Positions 33,289 through 33,634 of a stretch of 33,634 nt of DNA are shown here, piece after piece. The stretch spans positions 1 through 33,634 of the forward strand of contig JAEZIF010000208.1 in NCBI GenBank assembly GCA_023416135.1, in the 5' to 3' direction. The notes below the pieces were generated by a model that saw only the letters and a list, made by a program, of their open reading frames with translations, did not search any database and had not been told where the DNA came from. This DNA comes from Pseudomonadota bacterium (GTDB lineage Bacteria; Pseudomonadota; Alphaproteobacteria; Reyranellales; Reyranellaceae). How positions within the stretch are numbered: the first letter of the stretch is position 1; each line of letters opens with the position of its first letter. Position numbers and translations under genes: made by a program.

Positions 33289-33634
33289 ATGGAGATCGGC
33301 GTCTTCATTCCCATCGGGAACAACGGTTGGTTGATCTCGTCGACTTCGCCGCAATACACGCCGAGCTTCGACCTCAATCGTGAAGTCGTGCTGCGCGCGG
33401 AGAAGTACGGCTTCGACTTCGCGCTGTCGATGATCAAGCTGCGCGGGTTCGGCGGCAAATCGCGCTACTGGGACGACAATCTCGAATCCTTCACCTTGAT
33501 GGCGGGTCTGGCCTCGATCACCAGCCGCATCGAGCTCTATGCCACGGTCGCGGTGCTCACCATGCCGCCACCGCTCACGGCGCGCATGGCCATGACCATC
33601 GATTCGATCAGCCACGGCCGCTTCGGCGTCAATC
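33289..33634 (+). CDS. rutA: Pyrimidine monooxygenase RutA, N-terminal part
   Basis: RutA opens the uracil ring using reduced FMN and oxygen, the first step of the Rut pathway that releases pyrimidine nitrogen. The visible 115 codons closely match RutA: GVFIPIGNNGWLIS, then PQYTPSFDLNREVVLRAEKYGFDFALSMIKLRGFGGKSRYWDDNLESFTLMAGLAS, and MAMTIDSISHGRFGVN at the window edge. ATG 33289 has GAGG 6 bases upstream. The rest of the gene, and any rutB-F genes, would lie to the right. It is about 200 bases after the NtaA-type gene on the same strand. Confidence 0.9.
   Translation, partial: MEIGVFIPIGNNGWLISSTSPQYTPSFDLNREVVLRAEKYGFDFALSMIKLRGFGGKSRYWDDNLESFTLMAGLASITSRIELYATVAVLTMPPPLTARMAMTIDSISHGRFGVN

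Overview
The window is GC-rich bacterial DNA with strongly G/C-biased third codon positions. Its gene content points to an alphaproteobacterium: a Rhizobium/Agrobacterium-type imp (type VI secretion) gene order, Bug-type solute receptors, Liv-type ABC transporters and many flavin monooxygenases. A Reyranella- or Bradyrhizobium-like soil organism would fit, but the sequence does not settle the genus. No rRNA, tRNA, CRISPR array, insertion sequence or phage gene was seen.

Region 1 (1-10957) is part of a type VI secretion system (T6SS). On the minus strand runs tssB-tssC-tssC2-impE(tagJ)-tssE-tssF, the order impBCDEFG, with tssF cut by the left edge. tssA lies divergent on the plus strand. Convergent to tssA is a clpV(tssH)-hcp(tssD) pair on the minus strand. 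Sheath, baseplate, cap, tube and sheath-recycling parts are present. The membrane complex (TssJLM), TssK, TssG, VgrG and effectors are not in the window.

Region 2 (10958-14911) is an envelope module. It holds a transmembrane Ser/Thr kinase whose periplasmic part is 24 copies of an octapeptide helical repeat ending in a peptidoglycan-binding domain. Next comes a small exported four-cysteine protein of unknown function, then a convergent OmpA-family porin-like protein. The kinase is probably the PpkA-type regulator of the T6SS.

Region 3 (15165-20302, plus strand) is a tight gene string: a frameshifted membrane-anchored SGNH hydrolase, a CitE/HpcH-type lyase, a TRM11-like methyltransferase, a luciferase-like monooxygenase and a D-2-hydroxyacid dehydrogenase. 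A TTGACA promoter overlapping a 14-bp palindrome follows, facing no recognisable gene.

Region 4 (20549-25031, minus strand) is a five-gene operon: SDR dehydrogenase, two NodB-fold (polysaccharide deacetylase/PuuE-like) hydrolases, an Asp/Glu-racemase-family gene carrying two apparent frameshifts, and a Bug-type solute-binding protein. Region 5 (25123-33634) holds a second SDR, a Liv-type ABC transporter (binding protein, two permeases, two ATPases; the second ATPase is convergent and follows a 2-oxoglutarate/Fe(II) dioxygenase), an NtaA-type FMN monooxygenase, and the first 115 codons of rutA, the uracil ring-opening monooxygenase. Regions 3-5 look like uptake and catabolism of small nitrogenous or organic-acid compounds. 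A link to cyclic ureides, imides or pyrimidines is an inference from RutA plus the PuuE-like hydrolases and the racemase.

The best candidates for something new are the kinase with its 24-unit periplasmic helix and its exported neighbour, and the RutA-adjacent catabolic cluster with its perfect palindromic operators. Three apparent single-base deletions, all in short homopolymers, affect two genes. They need read-level checking before any claim of gene decay.
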